The notes: generated from the letters alone by a model not told the origin. Counted from the stretch's first letter, positions 26,870 to 37,424 are shown. The stretch is 50,476 nucleotides of DNA from Candidatus Gastranaerophilales bacterium (GCA_028280605.1 JANQLL010000103.1:1-50476); one strand, 5' to 3'. Made by a program: numbers and translations.

Positions 26870-29494
26870 TTATTTTAATTCTTTTAAATTCCTATCCATT
26901 AATCTTACTCGTCTTATCCGCCATTTTACACCCGGCATAAGTGCCTCAAGAAACTCATTTGGTTTAACAATAGGAATATTAACATCATCATTTTTATCTG
27001 TTTGTCCAATTCTAAGGACGAATTCCAGTTTATCTTTCTTCAATTCAATATTTTGAACACTTGATTTAATATCAATAATTTTTTTTGTTTTCTTTTTAAA
27101 GTTAGTTTTTTCAATAAGTATACTTTCTGACCTTAAAAAGTTATTAATTTTTTCATTTATAGACTGCGCATCATCTAGCATATTTTCTATAGGTTGAGCT
27201 GTATATTTTGCCCATTTTGCGATTTTATCAACAACTGGTTGAGAGCTGCATATTTTTAGTACTTCAAGTACTTTAGACTCCTCAGGCAAATTTTTATTTA
27301 ATCGTTCTAACAACTCCTCTTCTTGAAGTTCTTCTACCAGTTCAATATCTGCAAATTCCGTTTCACTTTCCAAAAATAAGACTAATGCTAAACTGATAGA
27401 TATTTTAGGTGAAGGGTTAAAACCCTTAGTAAAGTTTAAACTAATACCGCTTTTTTTAAATGCTTTATACAAAAGTTTTTGCCAATCCAGATGAGAGATA
27501 TATCGCAAAAAACCAGTTTTTTGTAATTTCAAACGGTATCGAAAAACTTTTTCATATACCTTTCTGATATTTATTCTATCACAATTCTCAATTTGTGGAA
27601 TACCTTTATTAATAATTTTTTTTCTATTCATATTTTTACATATTCCACAATTGGCACAATTATCTTCACAGCAAGTTATCAAGCTTTCTTCCACTGCTGC
27701 TAAATAATTTTTTTTCAGCCAGCATTTATCAATTCCCGCATTTATAATATCCCACGGGAGTGAATCATCCGGGGTTAACAACCTGCCGGAATAATCGTCC
27801 ATATTAATGCCACTTTCATCAAAGGCATTTTCCCACAAAGCAATGTTAAAATATTCATCCCAAGGGTCAAGATATGCACCTTTTTCATAAACTTTTTCAA
27901 TAACATTACATAAATTCCTGTCACCCTTTGCAAGTACAGCTTCTAATTGGCTATGTGATGGTGCATGAAATTTAAGTCTTGTTCCTTTTATATATTTTAT
28001 TTTTGATTTTAAGTATGATATTTTTTCTGAAATAACTTTTTTAGAATCTTGGGCACACCACTGAAATGGAGTAAATGGCTTGGGGACAAAAATCGAAACC
28101 GTGCAAGTTATATCAAGGTGTCCAGATAGATTTTTTTCTTTTCTGATTGCTTTACTTTTGTCTTTTATATTTTCTAGCAAAAGCAAAATAGCATCTAAAT
28201 CCTCATAAGTTTCAAACGGCAAACCTATCATAAAATACAATTTAACACTCTTCCAGCCTGCTTGGTATACTGTCATTACGGCATCTAAAATTTGCTCTTC
28301 AGTTAGATTTTTATTAATAATATTTCGCATTCTTTGGCTACCAGCTTCTGGCGCAAATGTTAAAGTGCTTTTTCTAACAGATTGAACCATTTCCGCTAGG
28401 CTTAAGCTAAAATTATCTGCCCTCTGGCTTGGCAAAGAAATTGATGTCCCTTCTGGCGCAAATTTATTATTTAAAGCACATACAAGCGGTTCAATCTCAT
28501 TATAATCACTGGATGATAATGATAATAAAGAATACTCATCATAACCCGTATTTCTTAAAAGTTTTTCAGCAAGATCAATTACTTTAGTTGAATCTTGTTC
28601 TCTTATGGGTAAATTAACGTGTCCCGGTTGGCAAAATCTGCACATCCGACCGCAACCGCGTCTAACTTCAATCACTGCCCTGTCATGTACTCCTGGTGTA
28701 TAAGGTACCGGATGATCTTCAGGGCAATCAATTGTTTTTAGATCAGTAACTATTCTTCTTTTAATATTATCACTTACACCATCTTTTTGGGGTATAGGTT
28801 TCGAAAAATTCCCTTGCATTTCATAAAAAGATGGGGCGTAAAGCCCTTCAATTTTAGATAAATTAAATATAATTTCTTTCCGTGGCATATTATGCCCTTT
28901 TAATTCACTATATTTCTCAAGCAATTCCCTGTTAACGTCTTCTCCATCGCCAATAGTAAACAAGTCAATAAATTCTGCCATAGGTTCAGGGTTATAGCAA
29001 CAAGGTCCGCCTGCAATTATTATAGGGTGAGATTCATCCCTTTTATTATTCCTGATAGGAATTCCTCCCAGTTCCAGCATTGCTAAAGCCGTTGGATAAC
29101 TTAATTCATATTGCAAAGAAAATGCAACAAAATCAAATTGATTAAGTGGTTTAAAAGATTCTAATCCGTATAACAAAAGGCTATTTTCTTCTAATTTTTC
29201 TTTAAAATCTTTGTCCGGTGCATAAACTCTATCCGCATAGAAATCATTATCCATTACATTGTTAATAATATTATATAAGACTCTTAGCCCTAAATTTGAG
29301 ATCCCAACTTCGTACAAATCAGGAAAAGCAAAAGCTAATTTTACTTTTGAATCATCCCATTTCTTTTGCGAACACCCTAGTTCGTTACCTATATACCTTG
29401 ATGGTTTTTTTACATCTGATAATATTTTTTCAAGCTTATCTAATCCAAACACTTTCAAATAAGATTGCTCTTCGCGTGAGCTCTCTAAAACCAT
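26870..29494 (-). CDS. Radical SAM protein (TIGR03960-like) fused to a TIGR03936/DUF2344-like domain
   Basis: IEVRRGCGRMCRFCQPG; TFAPEAGSQRMRNIINKN; C-terminal YRLKLQKTGFLRYISHLDWQKLLYKAFKKSGISLNFTKGFNPSPKISISLAL. Confidence 0.92.
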   Translation of the reverse strand: MVLESSREEQSYLKVFGLDKLEKILSDVKKPSRYIGNELGCSQKKWDDSKVKLAFAFPDLYEVGISNLGLRVLYNIINNVMDNDFYADRVYAPDKDFKEKLEENSLLLYGLESFKPLNQFDFVAFSLQYELSYPTALAMLELGGIPIRNNKRDESHPIIIAGGPCCYNPEPMAEFIDLFTIGDGEDVNRELLEKYSELKGHNMPRKEIIFNLSKIEGLYAPSFYEMQGNFSKPIPQKDGVSDNIKRRIVTDLKTIDCPEDHPVPYTPGVHDRAVIEVRRGCGRMCRFCQPGHVNLPIREQDSTKVIDLAEKLLRNTGYDEYSLLSLSSSDYNEIEPLVCALNNKFAPEGTSISLPSQRADNFSLSLAEMVQSVRKSTLTFAPEAGSQRMRNIINKNLTEEQILDAVMTVYQAGWKSVKLYFMIGLPFETYEDLDAILLLLENIKDKSKAIRKEKNLSGHLDITCTVSIFVPKPFTPFQWCAQDSKKVISEKISYLKSKIKYIKGTRLKFHAPSHSQLEAVLAKGDRNLCNVIEKVYEKGAYLDPWDEYFNIALWENAFDESGINMDDYSGRLLTPDDSLPWDIINAGIDKCWLKKNYLAAVEESLITCCEDNCANCGICKNMNRKKIINKGIPQIENCDRINIRKVYEKVFRYRLKLQKTGFLRYISHLDWQKLLYKAFKKSGISLNFTKGFNPSPKISISLALVLFLESETEFADIELVEELQEEELLERLNKNLPEESKVLEVLKICSSQPVVDKIAKWAKYTAQPIENMLDDAQSINEKINNFLRSESILIEKTNFKKKTKKIIDIKSSVQNIELKKDKLEFVLRIGQTDKNDDVNIPIVKPNEFLEALMPGVKWRIRRVRLMDRNLKELK

Positions 29495-29518
29495 TTTTTT
29501 ATATTTTTCTCCAGATAT

Positions 29519-29568
29519 CTATTTTATTTATAAATTGAATAAACTGAAAAGTATTTTAGAGCTAGTAT
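29519..29568 (-). repeat. TATACT-family half element
   Basis: Reverse complement TATACTAGCTCTAAAATACTTTTCAGTTTATTCAATTTATAA; the right half is missing. Confidence 0.6.
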
Positions 29569-29667
29569 AAAACAAGCCGAAATGTTTTATTCCTCACTCT
29601 TTTTAATATCATTATAAACTAAAAAAAATTTTTTTATATTTTTAAATTTATCTAATGAAAAAATTCA

Positions 29668-30024
29668 TTAAGCCAGCTCATCAGGGTTATATCTGCCAAC
29701 TTCTATAACAGTGCCATCTTTTTCATTATTCGCATACGGCTGTAAAAATGTTAACAGCTTTTTTGCCGGAACCTTATAATTATAAATATTAGGAATCTCA
29801 TCCAGCACTACCATAACTTTGACAATATAGTATAATTTTTCCATTCTTTCTTTTATCTTTTGCTCATCAAAATTATGTCTATTTTCATCTTTGTTTATAC
29901 AAACATAGTAGTACCCGTCTTCATTCCTAATAACTTTCTCTTCGCATGTGCAGCAGTTCTTACATACATGCTTTTTATGTTTAGAGAATATATTAACAAC
30001 TTTTTCATGAATATTTTCAGGCAT
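29668..30024 (-). CDS. Unknown protein with N-terminal Cys cluster
   Basis: HVCKNCCTCEEKVIRNEDGYYYVCINKDENRH. Confidence 0.6.
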   Translation of the reverse strand: MPENIHEKVVNIFSKHKKHVCKNCCTCEEKVIRNEDGYYYVCINKDENRHNFDEQKIKERMEKLYYIVKVMVVLDEIPNIYNYKVPAKKLLTFLQPYANNEKDGTVIEVGRYNPDELA

Positions 30025-30157
30025 AAATAAAAAACCTTTTTAACTTATTCAGCTACCTCAATAAATTTTTATTATTTTATTTACTTCTTATTTTATAGTA
30101 TAAACCTGCAAATGTATATATTCTTAAAAAAAATAATTTTAAAATCGTTAAAAAGAA

Positions 30158-30181
30158 AAAAACCACCTTTGCAGGTGGCTA
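30158..30181 (-). terminator. Rho-independent terminator
   Basis: AAAAACCACC-TTTGCA-GGTGG, oriented for the minus-strand gene ending at 30264. Confidence 0.6.
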
Positions 30182-30263
30182 GTTGCTTCTGGGGGGAAGT
30201 TACTTCTTTTTATAATTTTGGGTTTTTATTTTATATTGCGCCTTTTTTTAAATTTTATTGTTT

Positions 30264-31961
30264 TTATTGGGCAACTTCTTGCCCTGGTCTGTAAGCCGGA
30301 ATTTTCCAAGACTCTTGACCTTGATCTTGAGGGGAATTTACAATTTTTTGAGCAACTGCATTATCTTGTGGTATGCTATCAGCTAGAACCGCTACAGCTT
30401 TTTGAGCTGTGTCTTTTAATGTAGCTAATGCTTGTTGCGCATTAGGATCTTTTGCACTCTTCATAGAGCTATCAGCATTAACTATTTCAGAGTTAAATAA
30501 TTTTGCGTACTTTTGAGCATCTTGAGGTTGGGCAATTGTCATTAATGCATCAATAGCAGTTATTTTTACTCCAGGGTCTACATCTTGCTTAAGTGCTATT
30601 TCAAATATAGTAGATAATGGATCATGATCTTTAGGTGTTGCTAAGTATTTAAGTGCACTTATGCCTGCAGCTCTAATGGTAGGATCTGCATCATTTTTTA
30701 CATTGTTAACGATTGATACAATTTCAGGGAGTTCGTTCAATGAGAGATCTTGAATTCCTTGTTTTTGCGCTTCTTCATTCATTGATTCTCTGAAGTTTTT
30801 CATCAATATTGCTAATGTCCACATACCAATCATTTTATTTACATGATCTTTTTCTCTTACATCTTTTTGTTCAGGAGTTTCATTTGGTTTTGGATTTGTA
30901 TCTTTAGTTACAATATCATGTAAGGATTTAAATACTTTTTCATTCAGCAATGCTTCTGATTCTTTGGATTTAACCTGACCTAACTCTGCAATTTTTTGGA
31001 TACCAACTGTTTTTTCATCAGCATCTTCAGATGTTAACAAATTAACTATTTTATCAACATCCATTGCCTCCTCTGTTTGTAAACTATTTGCCTTTGCTGT
31101 TTCATCTATTTGAGCAGCTTGTTGTGTAGGTGGTTGTACCACTTGTTGTTGAGATGAAATTTCAGTTGGAACTGGTGCCGGAGGTGCTGGAATATTTACA
31201 CTCGGTGTTGCTACTTGAGGTGTTATTTGTCCTGCTTGAGTTCCGTCTATAGTTGCTATTGGAGGTGAGCTAAGTGTTGGTTCAGGCGTAGCAGGTACTA
31301 TTTGAGAACTAGCCTGTCCAACTTGTGACTCCCCCGGGCTAGGGATAGGTGGTGGAGTTAATACAGCTTGCTGGCTTACTGGCTGAGGTTGTGCAGGTAC
31401 TATTTGTGGACCTGATTGTACCAAAGTAGGACCAACAATGTTAGGTATAGTTGGTGTTACTAGACTTCCTTGTTGTTGAGGAGTCATTGTTGAAGCCCCA
31501 TGAGCAAATGGAAAAGTTGTTGCAATATTGCTCATTTTGTCTTGAACAGAGCTCATTTGTTTTTGCAACATTTCAAGGGTTTGCTGTAACTTAGGATCAA
31601 TCTGTTGTTGTGCAGTTGCAGCAGGTAATCCGCTCATTGTTGCTTGTGGCATATTATATTGAGAAGCAGTAGGAGGTTGTCCGTATATTGACCCCTGTAC
31701 TATATTATATGGTTGAGCAATAGGAGGCTGTCCGTACATTAGTCCTTGCTGTATATTATTTTGTGAAGCAATAGGAGGTTGTCCATATATTGAACTCTGT
31801 GGCATTCCATACATAGGAGCATATGGAGATGCACTTAGGTAATTACTATCTGGAGTTTGGTGGTTCACCTTAGGCTCAATAATATCGATGTTCACCGCCG
31901 ATATTTTTGTCGGAGGCGACATAGTTGCCATAGGCATTCCTGTTCTTATTGGTGAATACAT
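30264..31961 (-). CDS. Modular protein: conserved N-terminal motif, P/Q-rich tandem repeats, HEAT-like domain, C-terminal WxIxxYRPxQ motif
   Basis: SAVNIDIIEPKVN; IYGQPPIASQNNIQQGLMYGQPPIAQPYNIVQGSIYGQPP repeats; DPTIRAAGISALKYLAT and DPGVKITAIDALMTIA; C-term ESWKIPAYRPGQE. Confidence 0.7.
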   Translation of the reverse strand: MYSPIRTGMPMATMSPPTKISAVNIDIIEPKVNHQTPDSNYLSASPYAPMYGMPQSSIYGQPPIASQNNIQQGLMYGQPPIAQPYNIVQGSIYGQPPTASQYNMPQATMSGLPAATAQQQIDPKLQQTLEMLQKQMSSVQDKMSNIATTFPFAHGASTMTPQQQGSLVTPTIPNIVGPTLVQSGPQIVPAQPQPVSQQAVLTPPPIPSPGESQVGQASSQIVPATPEPTLSSPPIATIDGTQAGQITPQVATPSVNIPAPPAPVPTEISSQQQVVQPPTQQAAQIDETAKANSLQTEEAMDVDKIVNLLTSEDADEKTVGIQKIAELGQVKSKESEALLNEKVFKSLHDIVTKDTNPKPNETPEQKDVREKDHVNKMIGMWTLAILMKNFRESMNEEAQKQGIQDLSLNELPEIVSIVNNVKNDADPTIRAAGISALKYLATPKDHDPLSTIFEIALKQDVDPGVKITAIDALMTIAQPQDAQKYAKLFNSEIVNADSSMKSAKDPNAQQALATLKDTAQKAVAVLADSIPQDNAVAQKIVNSPQDQGQESWKIPAYRPGQEVAQ

Positions 31962-32079
31962 GCTTGTCCTTCCCCTTAAATTTTCGTCTAATCCAATTCC
32001 TATTTTAACTATTTATAAAAAGTTAAAACACATTTTTTGTTGCTAATTTTTTTTTGAATATTAAGTTTTTTTAAGAAAA

Positions 32080-32541
32080 TTAATCTATATAATTTCTTTT
32101 ACCAATTCCAAAAACTTCTGTACCTATTGTTTTTGCTCCAAATAAGCCTAAGAGTACAGCACTTACTTTAGAAACAATTGGCCCAAATCTTTGTCCGGCT
32201 ATTTTTTCACCACAAATTGCTCCCAATGATAATCCTATAGGTATAAGGTTTTTACCAATAGAACTAATCATTGAAAAGAATATATTCTTAACAGTGAAAA
32301 AGTCAGATAGGGCTCCGCTTTGTAAAACGGAATTTTGATACCAGCCCTTCATTCTGTCTAACATCGGACTTTCTCTATTTGAATAAGTATTGTTTACAAC
32401 TACCTTTGTGCAGTAATTGCCAATATCAATATTAGCTCGGTCTTTACCATTCCTGACACCATTGCTAATGGTGTCATAGCCAATAGCTAATATAGAAGCG
32501 GCACCTACGGCTTTGGCTACATTGCCGTAATTAAAATTCAT
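32080..32541 (-). CDS. Small membrane protein of unknown function within the modular-protein operon
   Basis: Hydrophobic segments; GGAGGGG RBS; 12-nt gap to the upstream gene. Confidence 0.6.
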   Translation of the reverse strand: MNFNYGNVAKAVGAASILAIGYDTISNGVRNGKDRANIDIGNYCTKVVVNNTYSNRESPMLDRMKGWYQNSVLQSGALSDFFTVKNIFFSMISSIGKNLIPIGLSLGAICGEKIAGQRFGPIVSKVSAVLLGLFGAKTIGTEVFGIGKRNYID

Positions 32542-32553
32542 AAGATCCCCTCC

Positions 32554-34176
32554 TTATCTTGACATTAAGTTTAAATTTTGCCCTGTTTGAGATTGGGGAC
32601 TTTGTAATTGTGGATTTTGCATAGATTGCTCGGGTCTGTAAGACTTTATTGACCAATCCTGTGGTCCTGGCTGTTGAGGCGGAGGCATCTTTTCATAAAA
32701 TGCTTCAGGATTAAAATTCTGCTCTAATGGAGGTCCTTGCATTTGTGGATTTTGTAAACCCTGCGCTGGTGGCATTTGAGGATTAAATCCCGGAGCTAAG
32801 GGTTGAGCTGGAATTGCCTGTTGGTCAAATCCTTGTTCAATTGGTTCTTCCATTACACTTGATTCGCCCATTCGTTTGAGTAAGAGACTATTAGCGGTTT
32901 GTGCATCTTGGTTGAATGCTTTATTGGATTTTTGCATGTCTTTTAGTATCTTGATTGTTAAATCGTCACCATCCGCATAATCTCCGTACAGAATAGATAA
33001 GGCAAGTGTTCTATTTACCATAGATCTATCTCTTAATGCTTTATTTATCAGGTTTGTTAGCGCAGGGTCATCTCTTAGAGTTTTATCTTTTTTCAATTGC
33101 TTTAATATTTCTTTGATTGCAGTTTGCCTAACATCAGCATTAGGATTATTTAAATAATTCTCCAAACTTTTTATATACTCATCGGATAGATGAGTTTTTG
33201 TCATAGGCGGTTGAGGCTTATGTCTTTTTGCAGCATTAGGCGGTCCGCTGTCTTGAGGTGGCTGAATATTTTGAGCCCCCGGTGGAGGTTCTTGCATTTG
33301 ATCTTGAGGCATTTGTGGAGTCATTTCACTTGGTTGCTGCAATGATTGAGTTGCTAATGGCTCTTCTTTTTGTTCTTGCGCAGCAGGTGAACCTTGCCCT
33401 AAACCCTGAGCCGGCAAAGCAGTTTGTTGTTGTTGTTGTTGCATGCGGTTGCAATTACATCCGCCATTACAGCAACAGCAATTAGACATTGGCATAGGCA
33501 TAGGTATGTATTGAGGTATTATCATTGGATACATCATTGGATATAGTGGTGGTTGTTGCACTGCTGGTTGAGGTGCGGTACTTGTTTGTGGTGGTGTAGA
33601 AATAAAATACTGATTATAAGCAGGTCCTTCGGACTGAGGTGCAGAATTTGCAGCTCCAACCTGTTGTTGTGGTATCGCAGTCGATAATGCATATTGACTA
33701 CCGACTGGTATCTGATACATCGATGCAGCTGGTGTAGTTAAAATTTGTGATTGTGACAATGCTGCAGATGGTAGGCTACCAATTGGCATTTGATACTGCG
33801 GTACAGCCGGTGCAGTTAAAATTTGTGATTGCGGTAACGCTGCGGATGGCAGACTACCTATTGGAACCTGATATGCTGGTAATGTTGCAGGCTGCATTGT
33901 ATATTGATTATAGACGGGCTTTTGCGTAACTGTTTGTGGAATATAATATTGATTGTAAACAGGTTGTCCTGCTCCTCCCACCGCAACAGGCATCATTCCT
34001 CCTTGCTGTCCAGCTGTAGGCATTAATTGATATTGCGGATAGTTATAACCTTGTGAATTATATTGATTATTATCTGCACATGGAGGCAGATTTACTGTTG
34101 GATTGTGAATTTTAATTTCTACAGCTCCAACACTTGGCTTATACGCCGCTGTTTTATTTTGCACGCTTTGTTCCAT
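32554..34176 (-). CDS. Modular protein, paralogous architecture to 30264-31961
   Basis: GAVEIKIHNPTVNLPP; repeats YQVPIGSLPSAALPQSQILTAPA / YQMPIGSLPSAALSQSQILTTPA; HEAT-like ADVRQTAIKEILKQL...MVNRTLALSILYGDY; C-term QDWSIKSYRPEQS. Confidence 0.7.
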   Translation of the reverse strand: MEQSVQNKTAAYKPSVGAVEIKIHNPTVNLPPCADNNQYNSQGYNYPQYQLMPTAGQQGGMMPVAVGGAGQPVYNQYYIPQTVTQKPVYNQYTMQPATLPAYQVPIGSLPSAALPQSQILTAPAVPQYQMPIGSLPSAALSQSQILTTPAASMYQIPVGSQYALSTAIPQQQVGAANSAPQSEGPAYNQYFISTPPQTSTAPQPAVQQPPLYPMMYPMIIPQYIPMPMPMSNCCCCNGGCNCNRMQQQQQQTALPAQGLGQGSPAAQEQKEEPLATQSLQQPSEMTPQMPQDQMQEPPPGAQNIQPPQDSGPPNAAKRHKPQPPMTKTHLSDEYIKSLENYLNNPNADVRQTAIKEILKQLKKDKTLRDDPALTNLINKALRDRSMVNRTLALSILYGDYADGDDLTIKILKDMQKSNKAFNQDAQTANSLLLKRMGESSVMEEPIEQGFDQQAIPAQPLAPGFNPQMPPAQGLQNPQMQGPPLEQNFNPEAFYEKMPPPQQPGPQDWSIKSYRPEQSMQNPQLQSPQSQTGQNLNLMSR

Positions 34177-34299
34177 TTACTTCCCCAAATTTTTCATTAT
34201 ACATTCCCACTATATAAATAAACAATCAAAGTTCTTATTTTTTGCTCAATTTTTAACAATTAATTAAGTTTTATAAACCTTAGTTACAGCTAATAAAAA

Positions 34300-34350
34300 A
34301 AAATAAGAAATCATCCTCTTTAGGTAGTACAAAAAATAGAGAGGATGATT
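34300..34350 (-). terminator. Rho-independent terminator
   Basis: Perfect AATCATCCTCT/AGAGGATGATT arms (34309-34319, 34340-34350) with an adjacent A-tract (T-tract on minus). Confidence 0.7.
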
Positions 34351-34413
34351 GTTATGAACTAATCAAAAGCAATATTCATAGTTATTGTTGAACAAAAACT
34401 ATAAAAAATACAC

Positions 34414-36945
34414 TTAAGGCCTGTTTTCTTCAATATATTTTTTATAGGCAACGCATTTTTCTTTGTCCATAATCCCCTTACAATCATTGGGGCTATTTAA
34501 AAGCATATTTTTCAGTTCTTTTTTATCTTTATCTTTATATTCTTTTTTGCCTTTTATTAGGCATTCTTCAGTACTAAAATGTTCACAAAAGTTAAAGAAA
34601 TCTTTAAATAATAAAAAAGCTTCATTATTTTTATCTTTAAAAAGTTCAATGTTATCTATGTAAAAATCAGTTAGTTCTTCACAAGCATAATTATTGTATG
34701 CAGGATATTCATAAGTAGAGAAGACTTCAAGGCTATTTTTGAATGCAAATATAGTATTTTCAACATGTTTTATTTTTTCATTATGGCATTTGGCATAATG
34801 TACTTTAGCTTTGAATAATTTCGCTAAATACTTTTGTATTCTGCCATAATAAATAAAATTATCTGTTTTTGCTGCTATTTCAGAAGCTTTTAATAATTTT
34901 TCTTTTGCGTGCTCAAAATCATCTTTATATTTTTTTGTATCCAATTTAAACAAAAGGAAGTGAACTTTTCCTAAATCAATCAAGTTTCTTAAATATATTA
35001 GTTTATCTATCTCATAATTACTTTTATCTTCTTTTAAACTTTGTTTGTTTGTATCTGATTTATGTGAATAATTACTTTCATTTTCTTGTTTGCTTGTATT
35101 GGGGCTATATGAAGGTTTAGTTAAATGTTGAAACGCAATTCCGTGGGATTTAATAGCAGACTTGTATAATGAAGCTGCTTTTTCAGTATTTTTCTTAGAT
35201 TCTTCAAATTTACCTTTTTCCGCATAGTATATGCCTAAATTATCATAATGGGTTATACAATTTTGCCAGCGCTGTTCTATATTTAACAAAAATCTAGCCC
35301 GTTTAAAAGCTAAATCAATAATAATTGTTGCTTTATCATACTCGTCATTGTCTTTATCTTTTTTAAGCTTTTTAAGGTATCTTACTTCATTAAGAGCAAT
35401 TCCATGATAAACCTCTACCATTTCCTTGCAAAGCTTTTCTAAAAAATTATCTAGGTCTGGCCTACTTTCTAGTTTGTTCTTATCTCCCATAGGAGTTACA
35501 TTGTCAATATATACAAACTTTGCTTTTATATGCTTATATTCATTTTCAAGAGCTTTAGCAATTGGACTTTTGTCATTTTTATTTTTTTCTATCCAATCCC
35601 ACATGTAAAAGCCATCTTTATTATCTTCAGAATAAGAAGAATAATAAATTAATTTTCTTAATACTTCTTTTAATGAATTCAAGTTATTATTTGGTTTTAA
35701 TAACTCATTAATTTTTTTATCTTCCAAATATTTTTCCTCTTGAAGATTCAAGTAATCTTTCAAGACCTTTTTGCCAGAATTATCAGCGTTATCATCAAAG
35801 TTCTCCGATACTACCTCTAAGTACTTGAAATAAAATCCTTTAGGCTTTTTTTCTTCATTATTTAAATTGTTAGATTTATCAACTAATTTGTAAAATTTAT
35901 CACCGAAGTTATCTGATATTACATCTAAAGACTTTAAGTAGAGTTTTTGAGTCTTTTCACAATTTTTTTTAAATAATTTCAAGATCTTTTCTTCATTATT
36001 TTCTTCACTGACTTCAATTCGGCATAAGCGGTTTAACTCATGCTCTACCCTACCGCATAACCTATAGTACTTGACTTTTTCTAAGATGAAGCCATAACAA
36101 TTATTGACTTTAATGCAATTAGAATTTTTAGAATCTTTGGTTAAATCTAAAAGGTCGTTTACCCAGTCGAGATTTCTTTTAGCTTTTGCTAGATAAGTAT
36201 TCTTATTTGTATAACTAGAGAGTTTTACCAAGGTTTCAATCCAGGAATTAAAGAAAAACATGTACCTTAAAGCTATTCTAATAGCGTCTTTTTCATTACT
36301 AGAGTTTAGATTAGCTTTAAGATGTTCTATAAGACCTTCAGGATTAAGCTTTTTGGTTTTATTGCTTAATAAAAGCCTATCAAAGATTTCTTCATAAATT
36401 TCTTCAACCCTTTTAAGATTCCTAAGCTCATTATCAATATTTGAAAGCTGTTGCGTGCTTTTGCCAAAGACTTGAAGATTTCCTATAAAAGCTGAGTCAA
36501 TTGTTGAGGAGATATCTTTTTGTTCTAACTTGTCAAATAAATCCTTAAAAAGATCTTCAGAGATTTTCAAGGATTGATCATAAAATCCATCATCATAAAG
36601 CCTTTCAGCAAATTCAACTGTGTTTTTAAGCTTTTTAGACAGGCTGTCTTTTTCTAATCGGCTTTTTACAATATCAGTGGTAAATAAGGCTAATATTGCT
36701 AAAAATATACCGGTTAACGCCCCTTCTGAAAAATTTTTACTGGTGATCTGATCATTTGTGAGTACAATGATTGATATGAAAATAGTTGAAATCGTAATGA
36801 CTGTTGACAAGATATTTGTTCTTAGTTTGTATTTAAAAAAAAGCCTAAATATAGATACAATTAGTAAGATTAAGAAAAATGATTCAAAGCCATCAAATTT
36901 CGAGAAGAAATCGGGAAGAATATTCATCAGATAAAGTTTTGTCAT
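34414..36945 (-). CDS. Large membrane-anchored helical (TPR-like) protein
   Basis: Two N-terminal TM segments then about 700 aa of helical repeats (e.g. ITHYDNLGIYYAEKGKFEESKKNTEKAASLYKSA); GGAGGTG RBS. Confidence 0.7.
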   Translation of the reverse strand: MTKLYLMNILPDFFSKFDGFESFFLILLIVSIFRLFFKYKLRTNILSTVITISTIFISIIVLTNDQITSKNFSEGALTGIFLAILALFTTDIVKSRLEKDSLSKKLKNTVEFAERLYDDGFYDQSLKISEDLFKDLFDKLEQKDISSTIDSAFIGNLQVFGKSTQQLSNIDNELRNLKRVEEIYEEIFDRLLLSNKTKKLNPEGLIEHLKANLNSSNEKDAIRIALRYMFFFNSWIETLVKLSSYTNKNTYLAKAKRNLDWVNDLLDLTKDSKNSNCIKVNNCYGFILEKVKYYRLCGRVEHELNRLCRIEVSEENNEEKILKLFKKNCEKTQKLYLKSLDVISDNFGDKFYKLVDKSNNLNNEEKKPKGFYFKYLEVVSENFDDNADNSGKKVLKDYLNLQEEKYLEDKKINELLKPNNNLNSLKEVLRKLIYYSSYSEDNKDGFYMWDWIEKNKNDKSPIAKALENEYKHIKAKFVYIDNVTPMGDKNKLESRPDLDNFLEKLCKEMVEVYHGIALNEVRYLKKLKKDKDNDEYDKATIIIDLAFKRARFLLNIEQRWQNCITHYDNLGIYYAEKGKFEESKKNTEKAASLYKSAIKSHGIAFQHLTKPSYSPNTSKQENESNYSHKSDTNKQSLKEDKSNYEIDKLIYLRNLIDLGKVHFLLFKLDTKKYKDDFEHAKEKLLKASEIAAKTDNFIYYGRIQKYLAKLFKAKVHYAKCHNEKIKHVENTIFAFKNSLEVFSTYEYPAYNNYACEELTDFYIDNIELFKDKNNEAFLLFKDFFNFCEHFSTEECLIKGKKEYKDKDKKELKNMLLNSPNDCKGIMDKEKCVAYKKYIEENRP

Positions 36946-37172
36946 AAAAGCACCTCCAGGTTAAAAATAACTTTGATAATTGTTAAGTTTATTATTTAAC
37001 CTCAAGTGCTTTCATTGCTGTAAACGGCTATTTTTCTTTTAAATTAATTGCCTCTTACTTACTGTTTTTGTAACAGATTTTTTATCTTTCTACAACTACA
37101 TGAGTAATTTGTTAAAGATTTTTTCAAAATAGGCAGATTAATATATTAAAGAAGTAGAAACTGGAGTTTGTT

Positions 37173-37424
37173 ATGACTGAGAATTTTGTGCCTTATGGAG
37201 GGCTTGCCAACGTTATAAATTCACTAAATTCTGATGAAGAAATAAAGGTTTTTCTAACAAGGTACAAGCAATGGTATATAAAAACGCATAGAATCTCTAA
37301 ACAGGAGGCTGAAAGAAGAGTTGTTTTAGATTTAAATTATTTCTTTTGCAAATTTATACAAAATAAAGAATTAATAAAAAAAATAACCAATATAATGAAT
37401 AAAATATATTCATACCAGATGTAA
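37173..37424 (+). CDS. Small hypothetical protein
   Basis: 83 aa, clear RBS-like GGAG upstream. Confidence 0.5.
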   Translation: MTENFVPYGGLANVINSLNSDEEIKVFLTRYKQWYIKTHRISKQEAERRVVLDLNYFFCKFIQNKELIKKITNIMNKIYSYQM

